Below, piece after piece: positions 45,475 to 52,782 of a stretch of DNA of 64,000 nucleotides. A program made the translations under genes and the position numbers. Under the pieces are notes generated by a model that made no database searches, was not told where the DNA came from, and saw nothing but the letters and a program-made list of their open reading frames with translations. The stretch is from contig NZ_JAJDFX010000002.1 of the NCBI RefSeq assembly GCF_024704385.1, forward strand, positions 2,914,001 through 2,978,000. Direction: 5' to 3'. The stretch's first letter is position 1; every line of letters starts with the position of its first letter. The stretch is from Cellulomonas sp. P24 (lineage in GTDB: Bacteria > Actinomycetota > Actinomycetes > Actinomycetales > Cellulomonadaceae).

Positions 45475-46536
45475 CTACCTAAGGTGCGCGCCGACGGGCT
45501 CCCTCAATCCCGGCACATTATGGAAAAGGTCGTCCGCACTCGCAACGCTGTGATCGGCAAGGGCTGCGATCGCGCTCTCGTTGATCCCCCACTTCGGCGG
45601 AAAGAAGGGTGCATGTATCGCCGAATGCGGTGTGAACCTCTGCTTTATCCGAGTGCGCTGTCCGATCCCGGCCGTCTCTGGGTGTGCGACGCGTGCGTAC
45701 TTGTCGGTCTCGCAAAACAGATTCTGGCAGTCGATCAGCGTTAGCCTTCGACCAAACAAGTCCTCGAAGTCGAGCCCGTAATGCGCGAACTCTTCCTCCT
45801 GGTGGTCGACGGCCCAGCGGATAATGTCCCCGTGTGAAGCGCCGGCAGTGTCAACAAAGCACTTGGCGATGCCGCTGCGTGCGCCCGGGCCAGCCACGAC
45901 GAACTGGTTTTCGTCGAAGTTGATGATCGTCGAGTAGTTCAAGTCGATCGTCAACTGAAAGGCAAGGAACGGTCCCAGAGACGGGTACGACGAGATCGTA
46001 TCGAACACGTCCCGCAAACTTCCTGCGCTGACGATCGCTTGGGTCGCCCCCGACGCGAGAATGTGCTCAGCCAGGAGCAGATGGTTCAGGTGCTTGCGGC
46101 GGGCGCCGAATGGGGGCGGTGGAATGATGTAGGCCGGGGAGTAGATCCGTTGTCCACGGGCCATCAGCCGCTCTAGGTGGCGGTTTATCCGGGCCACATC
46201 GAACGTCTCCAACGACACTGTCCCAACGGCGTCTTCTATCGCTTGCCACGTCGAGGGCTTGTTGAAGAACCGATAGAGCAAGGTTCTAAGCAGCAGTTCG
46301 TCAGGCGCCTGGGGGCCCGCGTACTGAACGTGGATGAGGTCTTGCGACACTCGGTCTGCGGCGCGGTATGCGTTGGTGAACCGATAGTTCGACAAGATCG
46401 CGTCAGTCGTCCAAGGCGCGGGGGCGGCGCGAAGCCGTTGGTGGTAGACGCGCTGCCGTTCGGCGGCGACGAACCAGTAGCTGCGAAGGACGTCTGTCGC
46501 GACCACCGTGCGGCCGCCGATGCGGATCGTCCTCAT
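45475..46536 (-). CDS. 5-hmdU-DNA-kinase-helical / alpha-glutamyl-putrescinyl-thymine pyrophosphorylase-like protein
   Basis: A 353-residue protein. Conserved-looking blocks are WTTDAILSNYRFTNAYRAADR, LLLRTLLYRFFNK, SYPSLGPFLAFQLTIDLNYS, FVVAGPGARSGIAKCF and LTLIDCQNLFCETDKYARV, then GQRTRIKQRF and FFPPKWGIN. I recognise this pattern from the HMUDK-helical / aGPT-pyrophosphorylase group linked to complex thymine modification of DNA. ATG at 46536 has GAGGAGAGC upstream. It is convergent with the thymidylate-synthase-like and kinase genes. The family call is by memory of the motif set, not a search. Confidence 0.68.
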   Translation of the reverse strand: MRTIRIGGRTVVATDVLRSYWFVAAERQRVYHQRLRAAPAPWTTDAILSNYRFTNAYRAADRVSQDLIHVQYAGPQAPDELLLRTLLYRFFNKPSTWQAIEDAVGTVSLETFDVARINRHLERLMARGQRIYSPAYIIPPPPFGARRKHLNHLLLAEHILASGATQAIVSAGSLRDVFDTISSYPSLGPFLAFQLTIDLNYSTIINFDENQFVVAGPGARSGIAKCFVDTAGASHGDIIRWAVDHQEEEFAHYGLDFEDLFGRRLTLIDCQNLFCETDKYARVAHPETAGIGQRTRIKQRFTPHSAIHAPFFPPKWGINESAIAALADHSVASADDLFHNVPGLREPVGAHLR

Positions 46537-46966
46537 CGCTCTCCTCGCAGGTGGACGCCGACGGGAAGTTGCTCGGCACGTCAAGTGCTGCACGCACCGA
46601 GCTCACCACGACGTGATGGTCCTCGGAGCACTCGGACACTGCGTCACTACTAGTTGCTGCAGACGCCCGCGACATCATGAGGGTATGCCCTGCCGGAGGC
46701 AGGCGCCCTCGGGCGCCGGCGTCTGCGCGGGCGTGTCTTGCGGCGGCTCACGAGGCCGTACCGCTTGTCACGAGTTGTCACGAGCCACACACCATTAGTG
46801 CAGGAGGGACTGCGCATCGGTCTGCAGTGCCCAAACATCGGTGTTCGCCCGCGGACTCGAGTCCCAGGTCGTCTCATGACGCTGATCCAGCGACGCGCGG
46901 GTGCTTGATTATCTGACACGCAGGCCGTAGCGTGACGGTATTGCGGTCGTCGAGAGGGGGTATCAG
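46537..46966. promoter_or_regulatory. Divergent regulatory region of the modification locus
   Basis: This 430-bp gap lies between the divergent modification gene and the carrier-protein operon. It contains two adjacent TTGTCACGAG copies (46765-46774, 46775-46784) and a hairpin GGCGCCC-TC-GGGCGCC (46702-46717). A short uncharacterised open frame (46508-46798) overlaps and shows no family. The repeats may be binding sites for the XRE protein. Confidence 0.45.
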
Positions 46967-47260
46967 ATGGTGGCCACGAGCAGATCTGACATCCGCGAGG
47001 CAATCCTGGATGAGCTCGCCGACGTCGAGGGCGTGGATCGAGGCGAAATCGACGGTGCGATCGGAACGGTTGGTGGCGACGAGATGTACGAACTGGAGAG
47101 CAAGACCGCCGAGGCGGTACTCGCGGGGCTGTCGGCCCGGTTCGGGGTCGCCCTGCCCGGACCCGCTGACCTCGAACCCGAGCAATTCACCACCGTCGAC
47201 GCCCTCGTGGCTCTTGTCGCGGCGAAGCTCGTCACGGACTCGGCGGGCGATGCCGCGTGA
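46967..47260 (+). CDS. Acyl-carrier-like protein
   Basis: A 97-residue acidic protein. Residues about 40-95 follow the ACP fold: LESKTAEAVLAGLSARFGVALPG and EPEQFTTVDALVALVAAKL. The serine for phosphopantetheine lies at LESK, where ACPs have DSL. ATG at 46967 follows GAGAGGGGG. It overlaps the next gene by four bases (GTGA). It is the first gene of a six-gene operon including a holo-ACP synthase, so it is likely a dedicated carrier. Confidence 0.7.
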   Translation: MVATSRSDIREAILDELADVEGVDRGEIDGAIGTVGGDEMYELESKTAEAVLAGLSARFGVALPGPADLEPEQFTTVDALVALVAAKLVTDSAGDAA

Positions 47261-48129
47261 GCACTCATGTCGACGCCGACGACATCGGTGGCGCCTGGCT
47301 CGGCGCCTACCGTGCGCTGGCGAACCCGGGAGAGCTTGTGAACCTGACAGTTACCATCGCCAACCCACTCCACGAAGACGTCGGTGTTCGCCGCACTATC
47401 GAGGCGCGTCTCGCCGAAGAGCGTCTACTCAAGAGCAATTTCAAAGCTCAGACCATGCACACGGTGGCGAATACGATATTTCCAATCGGGCTCTATCGGC
47501 CCGAAATGCCTGGCGCTGTGGATCGCTTCTACCAACGTGTGGAGTCAATCGAGGGTGCGCGCAGGCATTCGCGGAAGACGGGATGGGGAACCTATATCGG
47601 GCGATTGGTTAGTTACCCGAGCCCGGACGGAGAACCGACCAACCAGCTTGCGCAGGTCCTCCAGGTGCTCCGCGCCGAACGAAACTACAAGAATCGGTAC
47701 GAGATGCCGATCATTGCTCCCGACCGGGATTCGCCGGTCGGCGTCGGCGAAGCCTCAGCCGTGCTACAAGGGGGTAGGGGTACGGTTACTCCAGCGCGCG
47801 GCGGACCGTGCCTCGCGCATATTAGCCTCTCGAGCTTTCGAGGCGTCGTTTCGATGGTCGCGCTGTATCGCAATCACACCTACGAGGACCGTGCCTATGG
47901 CAACTTCCTTGGCTTGGCGCGCCTCCTGTCGTTCCTAGCCACCGAGTCGGGCCAAACCGTCGGTGAACTAATGGTCGTTGCGAGTCATGCAGACGCGGTC
48001 CTTCCGCAACGCAAAGAACTGCTGCATGCTGCATCGGCGGCGGCCGGCGAGACCCGGCCTATCGAGCTCTCTGCCCGACCGCTCGGCGCATCCATGAGCG
48101 ACCTCTCGATGCCGGACTTGACGACATGA
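47257..48129 (+). CDS. Second thymidylate-synthase-fold protein
   Basis: A 290-residue protein. ARGGPCLAHISLSSF puts a Cys where ThyA has its nucleophile (PC-H). The following RGVVSMVALYRNHTYEDRAYGN and LGLARLLSFLATESGQTVGEL fit the rest of the fold. It lacks the RS-D signature of classical ThyA. GTG at 47257 overlaps the carrier gene and its stop overlaps the synthase gene. The substrate is unknown. Pairing with a carrier protein is, as far as I know, unusual for this fold. Confidence 0.65.
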   Translation: MSTHVDADDIGGAWLGAYRALANPGELVNLTVTIANPLHEDVGVRRTIEARLAEERLLKSNFKAQTMHTVANTIFPIGLYRPEMPGAVDRFYQRVESIEGARRHSRKTGWGTYIGRLVSYPSPDGEPTNQLAQVLQVLRAERNYKNRYEMPIIAPDRDSPVGVGEASAVLQGGRGTVTPARGGPCLAHISLSSFRGVVSMVALYRNHTYEDRAYGNFLGLARLLSFLATESGQTVGELMVVASHADAVLPQRKELLHAASAAAGETRPIELSARPLGASMSDLSMPDLTT

Positions 48130-48567
48130 GCGAGTTGAGTCTGTCTGCCCAGGATGTGCTCGGCGCGGTCGATCGACTCGGCTTGAAGTCTGGGCAACGG
48201 CTTCGCATTGGATGGGACGTCGTGAGCATCCGTGAGTACGCTCGGCTGGTCGAGCGTCGCGGGGGGGGACAGAATGATCGAGCGGTGTTTCACCGCCGAC
48301 GAGCGGCGCTATGCGGTCGGGCGTCCTGATCGATTGGCGGCCCGTTGGGCGGCCAAGGAAGCTGTGGTCAAGGCGCTTGGAACGGGGTTTCGAGGCATCG
48401 CCGCCCATCAAATCGAGATCGTGCACAACGCCCGAGGTGAACCGTCAGTTGCTGCCGTCGGCACCATGCCGTGGCCCCACGGTGGGGACGGGTGGACTTG
48501 GGGGCTCACCATCAGCCACGAGGGCGACGCCGCCGCGGCACTTGCGGTCGCGTTAGCTCCCGAGTAG
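48126..48567 (+). pseudogene. Holo-ACP synthase (AcpS type), interrupted in an eight-G run
   Basis: The first 46 codons (frame of 48126) include LRIGWDVVSIREYARLVERR, the AcpS opening. After the eight-G run at 48261-48268, the rest is in another frame: DRMIERCFTADERRYAVG, LAARWAAKEAVVKALGTGF and LTISHEGDAAAALAVAL. Removing one G gives one protein of about 147 residues. It would transfer phosphopantetheine to the carrier protein two genes upstream. The eight-G tract is a classical length for slippage, so on/off switching is conceivable. An assembly error is equally possible. Confidence 0.75.
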
Positions 48568-48620
48568 CAGCTCGATCGAATCTTCCAGTGCCTACGACCC
48601 CCGACAGGAGGGAGACGCAA

Positions 48621-49040
48621 ATGACCGATCAGCACGAAGACTCGAAGACGCCTGCACCTCGGGATAGCGCCACCTCGAGCGTCGATCCAGTTGACGATGA
48701 GCAGGCGCTTGCTGAACGTATCCGGACGGACCGCCTGTATGTCGGCCTCAGCCAGGCAGATGTGGCGGAAGTGCTAGGCATCTCGCGCGCTGCGGTGAGT
48801 GCAATCGAGAACGGTCACCGTCGAGTCACTGGGATCGAACTCAAGCGACTTGCAGAGCTATTCGGAACCTCTGGGGATCGCCTACTTGGCAGGACTGCTC
48901 CGGATGACGCTGCGACGACTGCGCTCTTTCGCGCCACTAAGTCGCTTTCGGAGTCTGACAAGCAACAGGTGTTGCGATTCGCGGAGTTTCTCCGGGGTGC
49001 CGGCCAAGCGCCACCAGTTGGTTCAAACACAGTCGACTAG
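48621..49040 (+). CDS. XRE-family transcriptional regulator
   Basis: A 139-residue HTH_3 protein: LAERIRTDRLYVGLSQADVAEVLGISRAAVSAIENGHR near residues 35-70. Residues beyond form a helical tail. ATG at 48621 follows AGGAGGGAGA. It lies 36 bases upstream of the ImmA/IrrE gene, the usual order in XRE/ImmA pairs, where the peptidase cuts or inactivates the repressor. Confidence 0.88.
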   Translation: MTDQHEDSKTPAPRDSATSSVDPVDDEQALAERIRTDRLYVGLSQADVAEVLGISRAAVSAIENGHRRVTGIELKRLAELFGTSGDRLLGRTAPDDAATTALFRATKSLSESDKQQVLRFAEFLRGAGQAPPVGSNTVD

Positions 49041-49076
49041 CCGACCTACGAGGGCTCGCCACAGGAGCACATAGCG

Positions 49077-50171
49077 ATGCGAATCAACCCCGCACTCGGT
49101 CGCGCGTCAATGGAGGCACAGCGACTCCTCGCCAAACGGGTGATCTCGTGGGACGAGCCGATCGATGTCTTCAAGATCGTCCAGGATGAAGGAATCTGGC
49201 TAGTAAGCAAGCCGCTCGGTGCGGGCCTCTACGGCTTCTACCTCCGCGAGGGTGATGCGACCGGTATCGTGGTCAACGCCAACCACCCAGAGAGTCTTCA
49301 GCGCTATACGGCTGCACACGAGTTGGGGCACCATGTGTTGGGTCACGAATCCCATCTCGACGGCCCCGACGACGTGAGGGGCCCAATCGAGAAGGCGCGC
49401 GCGAACGAGCTCGCAGCCCAGGTGTTTGCCGGCAACTTGCTGATGCCTCTCCAGGCGGTAAACCGCGCTTTGCGCCGCCAGGGAGTAGCTCGACAGGCGA
49501 GTCCAACTGCTGCGCAGGCTTACATGCTCGCTAGGGACCTCGATGTGAGTTTCAGCGCCGCTGTGTGGCAACTGGTCAACCTGAGGAGGCTCAACCATCA
49601 GGCAGCGGACAACTACGTCCGCGCTGGAGCGGCGGCCGTCAAGCGCGCACTGCGATCCGGAGACCATCCCGAGGGCAACAACCGCGCCGATCTTCTCCTG
49701 CTTGATCAGCGCTCCAACGGCTTGGCCGCGGTCTGCAGGATCGGCGATGAGCTCCGAGTGCGGCTGCCCGAGAATCCATCGACCGGGTACCAATGGCGAC
49801 TCCGTGAACCACCGGCGGCCGCGCTAGGTGCGCGCGGGGCGGTTTGGGATGGCGGGCGGTTGCTCACAAGTGAGACCGCCGTCTCGGCGGCCCTCGCCGC
49901 GTCATCTGAACTTCGCGTGGTCCTCGATACGTTCCTGACGTCAGGAAGCAGTGAGACCGTTGGTGGGGGAGGAGTGCGGGAACTCGTGATGCTGGCGGAC
50001 GAGGCGGGTTCGGCTCGCATCCAGGCAGTCCTCGCACGTCCCTGGCAGCCCGATGGCGTGGTCGAGGAGTTTGGAGTCTCAGTAAGGGTCGCGCCCTCTC
50101 ATTCGCTGGAGGGGTTTGCCTACGGGCAAATTGTGGCCCACCAGTTTCGCGTCGCCCGGCGGATCGCATGA
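49077..50171 (+). CDS. ImmA/IrrE metallopeptidase fused to a chagasin-like protease inhibitor
   Basis: A 364-residue protein in two parts. Residues about 1-210 form an ImmA/IrrE domain with the zinc motif in AAHELGHHVLGHE. Residues about 235-360 match chagasin/I42 inhibitors of papain-like proteases: LPENPSTGYQWRL (the NPTTGY loop), GGGG loop near residue 300 and ARPWQP (the RPW loop). It is followed with a four-base overlap by a papain-like protease gene. I know of no common ImmA-chagasin fusion. Inhibition of the neighbouring protease is inferred. Confidence 0.82.
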   Translation: MRINPALGRASMEAQRLLAKRVISWDEPIDVFKIVQDEGIWLVSKPLGAGLYGFYLREGDATGIVVNANHPESLQRYTAAHELGHHVLGHESHLDGPDDVRGPIEKARANELAAQVFAGNLLMPLQAVNRALRRQGVARQASPTAAQAYMLARDLDVSFSAAVWQLVNLRRLNHQAADNYVRAGAAAVKRALRSGDHPEGNNRADLLLLDQRSNGLAAVCRIGDELRVRLPENPSTGYQWRLREPPAAALGARGAVWDGGRLLTSETAVSAALAASSELRVVLDTFLTSGSSETVGGGGVRELVMLADEAGSARIQAVLARPWQPDGVVEEFGVSVRVAPSHSLEGFAYGQIVAHQFRVARRIA

Positions 50172-50812
50172 TCGACTGGATCGTCGACAATCGTTCGCCA
50201 TTTCCGACTGTCGCTGATCAGGGCCACCGTGGCACGTGCCTCTCGATGGCGATCACCGCGGTCCACGCCTTCCAGTCGCAGGTCGCACACAGCGCGGAGT
50301 ATCTGCACTGGGCGAGCGGCAAATACCCGAGAGGCCGTGGGGACGTGGGTTCAGCCGGATCAGCCCTGCTCGGCGACGGCCAGCCCCCCGAGGCGCAGTG
50401 GCCCTACGACGAGCATGCCGACGAGGCGGACCCATCGTATGGGCCGCCTCCGGCGGCGATCGGGCCGTACGTTCGGGCGCACGTAGTCCCGGGTACCGGC
50501 ATCCAAGAGATCCGGCCGGCACTAGAGTCCGGACGATGGCCGGTTCTGCTCCTCCGCGTAACCGGCTCCTTCCTTGCGGGAACGGGCGTTGTCTTGCCTG
50601 ATGGGCCGGGCACTGCGCGGCACGCCGTGGCCGCGGTGGGGATTGCCCGAGCCTCTGGTCCGGGTCTGCCCACGGGGCTGGTGGACGGAGAGCTCCTTGT
50701 CTGCGTGAGAAACAGCTGGGGCGAGTCGTGGGGATCTAGCGGGCACGCCCTGGTGAGCGAGACGGCGCTTGGGCAGTGTCTCGAAGGTGTTTTGACCATC
50801 GAGCCTGCCTAA
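50168..50812 (+). CDS. Papain-like (C1) cysteine protease
   Basis: A 214-residue protein with the C1A catalytic set. The oxyanion Gln and nucleophile Cys are in VADQGHRGTCLSMAITA, the His in ARHAVAAVGIA and the Asn in VRNSWGESWGSSGHALV. It lacks a signal peptide and a propeptide, so it acts in the cytosol. The propeptide is replaced functionally, I infer, by the inhibitor domain of the gene immediately upstream, whose stop overlaps its start (ATGA). It is the last gene of the operon. Confidence 0.85.
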   Translation: MIDWIVDNRSPFPTVADQGHRGTCLSMAITAVHAFQSQVAHSAEYLHWASGKYPRGRGDVGSAGSALLGDGQPPEAQWPYDEHADEADPSYGPPPAAIGPYVRAHVVPGTGIQEIRPALESGRWPVLLLRVTGSFLAGTGVVLPDGPGTARHAVAAVGIARASGPGLPTGLVDGELLVCVRNSWGESWGSSGHALVSETALGQCLEGVLTIEPA

Positions 50813-50832
50813 TGACTCAAACAGACGCGTCC

Positions 50833-50911
50833 GTGGTCAGCGCGTAGTCAGCGCCCAGCCCAGAACGGTGTCATTCCACGAACTACCAGCGCATATTTCC
50901 GCAGGTCAGCG
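50833..50911 (+). repeat. GGTCAGCG repeats, putative integrase arm-type sites (right)
   Basis: GGTCAGCG occurs at 50835-50842 and 50904-50911, with AGTCAGCG at 50846-50853, spacing 11 bases as at the left end. The 21-mer at 50833 matches the left one at 18 of 21 positions. Confidence 0.5.
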
Positions 50912-50935
50912 CGTTATCCACATCCCCAGATCGAA

Positions 50936-50978
50936 CTCCTGAAGCGGGTGTCAGCAGTTCGGATCTACCCAGGCGCGC
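50936..50978 (+). repeat. attR-like degenerate copy of the tRNA-Arg 3' half
   Basis: Matches 38952-38994 at 38 of 43 positions; differences are all A/G transitions. It carries no complete tRNA. It marks the right boundary of the island. Divergence indicates an old insertion or acquisition from a related tRNA. Confidence 0.6.
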
Positions 50979-51008
50979 TGTGTTAGCCCTGGTCAGGGCG
51001 GGGTTGAT

Positions 51009-52432
51009 GGCTCATCGCGAATGAGAGTGTAGGAGTGGTCTGAATCCGCCGGTCTCGAGCAGGCTGCGGGCGATGTGGTTGGTGAGGTTTCGGAAGCCGA
51101 GGGCGGAGCCGCGCAGGTGCTCGAGGCGGCCATTGATCGCCTCCGTGGGGCCGTTGCTCGTGCCGGGCAGGTCGAAGTAGGCCAGGACGTCGCTGACGCG
51201 GCGAGCCAGGGTGCGCCCGAGGCGTCGCAGCTCTGTGAGTGCAGCCGGCACGCCTCGGCGCAGGGAGTCGATCACGGCGCGTAACTGGCGTGCTCCGGCG
51301 GCTCGGTCGGGGTCGCGGTAGGCGGCGACGATGCGCTGGTAGACCGCCCAGGTGACTTCGACCTGCACATGCTCATCGGTCGTGAACACCGCCTCGATGC
51401 GGGCGCGCTGGCGGTCGGTGAGCAACTCTTGGCCGGTGTGCAAGACGCGGCGGATCCCGAACAGCGGATCACCGGCGTGGCGGCGGTGGCCGCGGGTGGC
51501 TTGCTGGACGCGTTGGCGACACCGGTCCAGAGCGTCCCCGGCGAGCTGGACGACGTGGAACGGGTCCATCACCTGCGTTGCGTCCGGCAGCGCTTCGACG
51601 GCCGCGGTCTTGAAGCCGGTGAACCCGTCCATCGCGACCACCTCGACCCCGTGCCGGAAGGACTCCGACTGCTGGTCGAGCCAGGTCTTGAACACCTGCT
51701 TGGGACGGCCCTCGACCATGTCCAGCAGCCGGGCCGGACCCGTGCCGTCGCGCACCGGGGTCAGGTCGATGACCACGGTCACATACCTGTCGCCGAGCCT
51801 CGTGTGTCGCCAGGCGTGCTCATCGACACCGATCACCGCGACGTCATCGAACCGGGCCGGGTCGCTGATCAGCACCCGGTGGCCCTCGGCCAGGACCGCG
51901 TCGTTCGCCGTGTGCCAACCCACTCCCAGCCCTTCGGCAATCCGCGCGACGGTCAGGTGCTGGACGACCAGGCCGACCAGCGCCCACGCCAACCCGCCGC
52001 GGGACAGCTTCGACCTGGGCTCGGCCGCCCTGGTCATGTCCTGCCGCCACACCCGCCGGCACGACCCGCACCGGTAGCGGCGCACCCGCACCAGCAACGT
52101 CGTGGGCCGATGCCCGAACGGTGCATGCGCGAGTCGCCGGGTCACCGTCTCACGCGCCAGCCCCGCCGCCCCGCAACCCCGGCAGAAGTCATCCGGCTCC
52201 ACGATCCGGCACTCCAGCACGGCGCGCTGCGCGGTCACGTGCTGCCCGGTGACCTCCAGCCCGAGCTCGTCGAGCCGGCAGAACACCGTCAGATCAGGAG
52301 GCGCGAAGGTAGCGTGAAGCACGTCGAGGTCTTCCGTCGAGCAGGCGTAGGAACCTCCATCCTCGGAAGACCTCGACCCCTACCCGACCACCGACGCGCC
52401 GAACCCACCTACACCCTCGTTCGCGAAGAGCC
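51009..52432 (-). mobile_element. ISL3-family insertion sequence
   Basis: A 1424-bp element. The 25-bp terminal inverted repeats (51009-51033 and 52408-52432) differ at three positions. The flanking octamers GGGTTGAT and GGGTTGTC agree at six of eight positions and resemble a decayed 8-bp target duplication. The transposase frame is open throughout. It sits 30 bases outside the att-like repeat. Confidence 0.85.
51012..52322 (-). CDS. ISL3-family transposase
   Basis: A 436-residue transposase. N-terminal zinc-finger clusters (CRGCGAAG and CGSCRRVW) are followed by the DDE-type core with GVDEHAWRHTRLGDRYVT, VAMDGFTGFKTA and SNGPTEAINGRLEHLRG. The start is GTG at 52322. It is probably functional. 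Confidence 0.92.
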   Translation of the reverse strand: MLHATFAPPDLTVFCRLDELGLEVTGQHVTAQRAVLECRIVEPDDFCRGCGAAGLARETVTRRLAHAPFGHRPTTLLVRVRRYRCGSCRRVWRQDMTRAAEPRSKLSRGGLAWALVGLVVQHLTVARIAEGLGVGWHTANDAVLAEGHRVLISDPARFDDVAVIGVDEHAWRHTRLGDRYVTVVIDLTPVRDGTGPARLLDMVEGRPKQVFKTWLDQQSESFRHGVEVVAMDGFTGFKTAAVEALPDATQVMDPFHVVQLAGDALDRCRQRVQQATRGHRRHAGDPLFGIRRVLHTGQELLTDRQRARIEAVFTTDEHVQVEVTWAVYQRIVAAYRDPDRAAGARQLRAVIDSLRRGVPAALTELRRLGRTLARRVSDVLAYFDLPGTSNGPTEAINGRLEHLRGSALGFRNLTNHIARSLLETGGFRPLLHSHSR

Positions 52433-52782
52433 GGGTTGTCGCTCCGCGACCGCCGGTTGTTGGCCGTCTTGAGGGGTGCAAGTGGGGTGAAGGTGACGCC
52501 CGCTCCACTGGTGCGGGTGTCGCCGCGCCCAGCGAGTGACCTCGAGAGCGGAACCGCCAGTTCCATGGGGGACGTCGGTGCCCGAACTCGAAGGTGGTCG
52601 GGTCCGTGTCTGCTCGCCTTCACCACGCCGCCGCGGAGTCCAGCTGTGCGGACAGCGCTGCCGGTTCGACGGCAGGATCGTCGATGAGACCAATGCTCCC
52701 CATTGCAGGCGTCGTCGCCAGTCGCCACAGCCGCGTTCCGCACGGAAAGCCCGACGCTCTCTGGCCGTCGCGCCCAGCGAAT
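52433..52782. other. Intergenic, no gene recognised
   Basis: A 350-bp stretch between the IS and the TetR gene. Several short overlapping frames exist, but none has a ribosome-binding site or protein pattern. It may be degraded sequence from the insertion. Confidence 0.5.

Noticed and set aside
47384-47938. Alternative plus-strand frame inside the second TS-fold gene
   Set aside because: The frame at 47257 shows the TS-fold segments and start/stop overlaps on both sides. The alternative shows none.
48471-48620. XRE gene beginning at 48471
   Set aside because: The region overlaps the end of the holo-ACP synthase. ATG at 48621 has a strong ribosome-binding site and begins the conserved protein.
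49077-50812. Classical XRE/ImmA prophage repressor pair with no further meaning
   Set aside because: No phage genes are near, and the chagasin-like extension followed by a papain-like protease is not part of ICEBs1- or phage-type pairs as I know them.
51352-52472. Long plus-strand frames across the ISL3 transposase
   Set aside because: They are shadows of the transposase gene.
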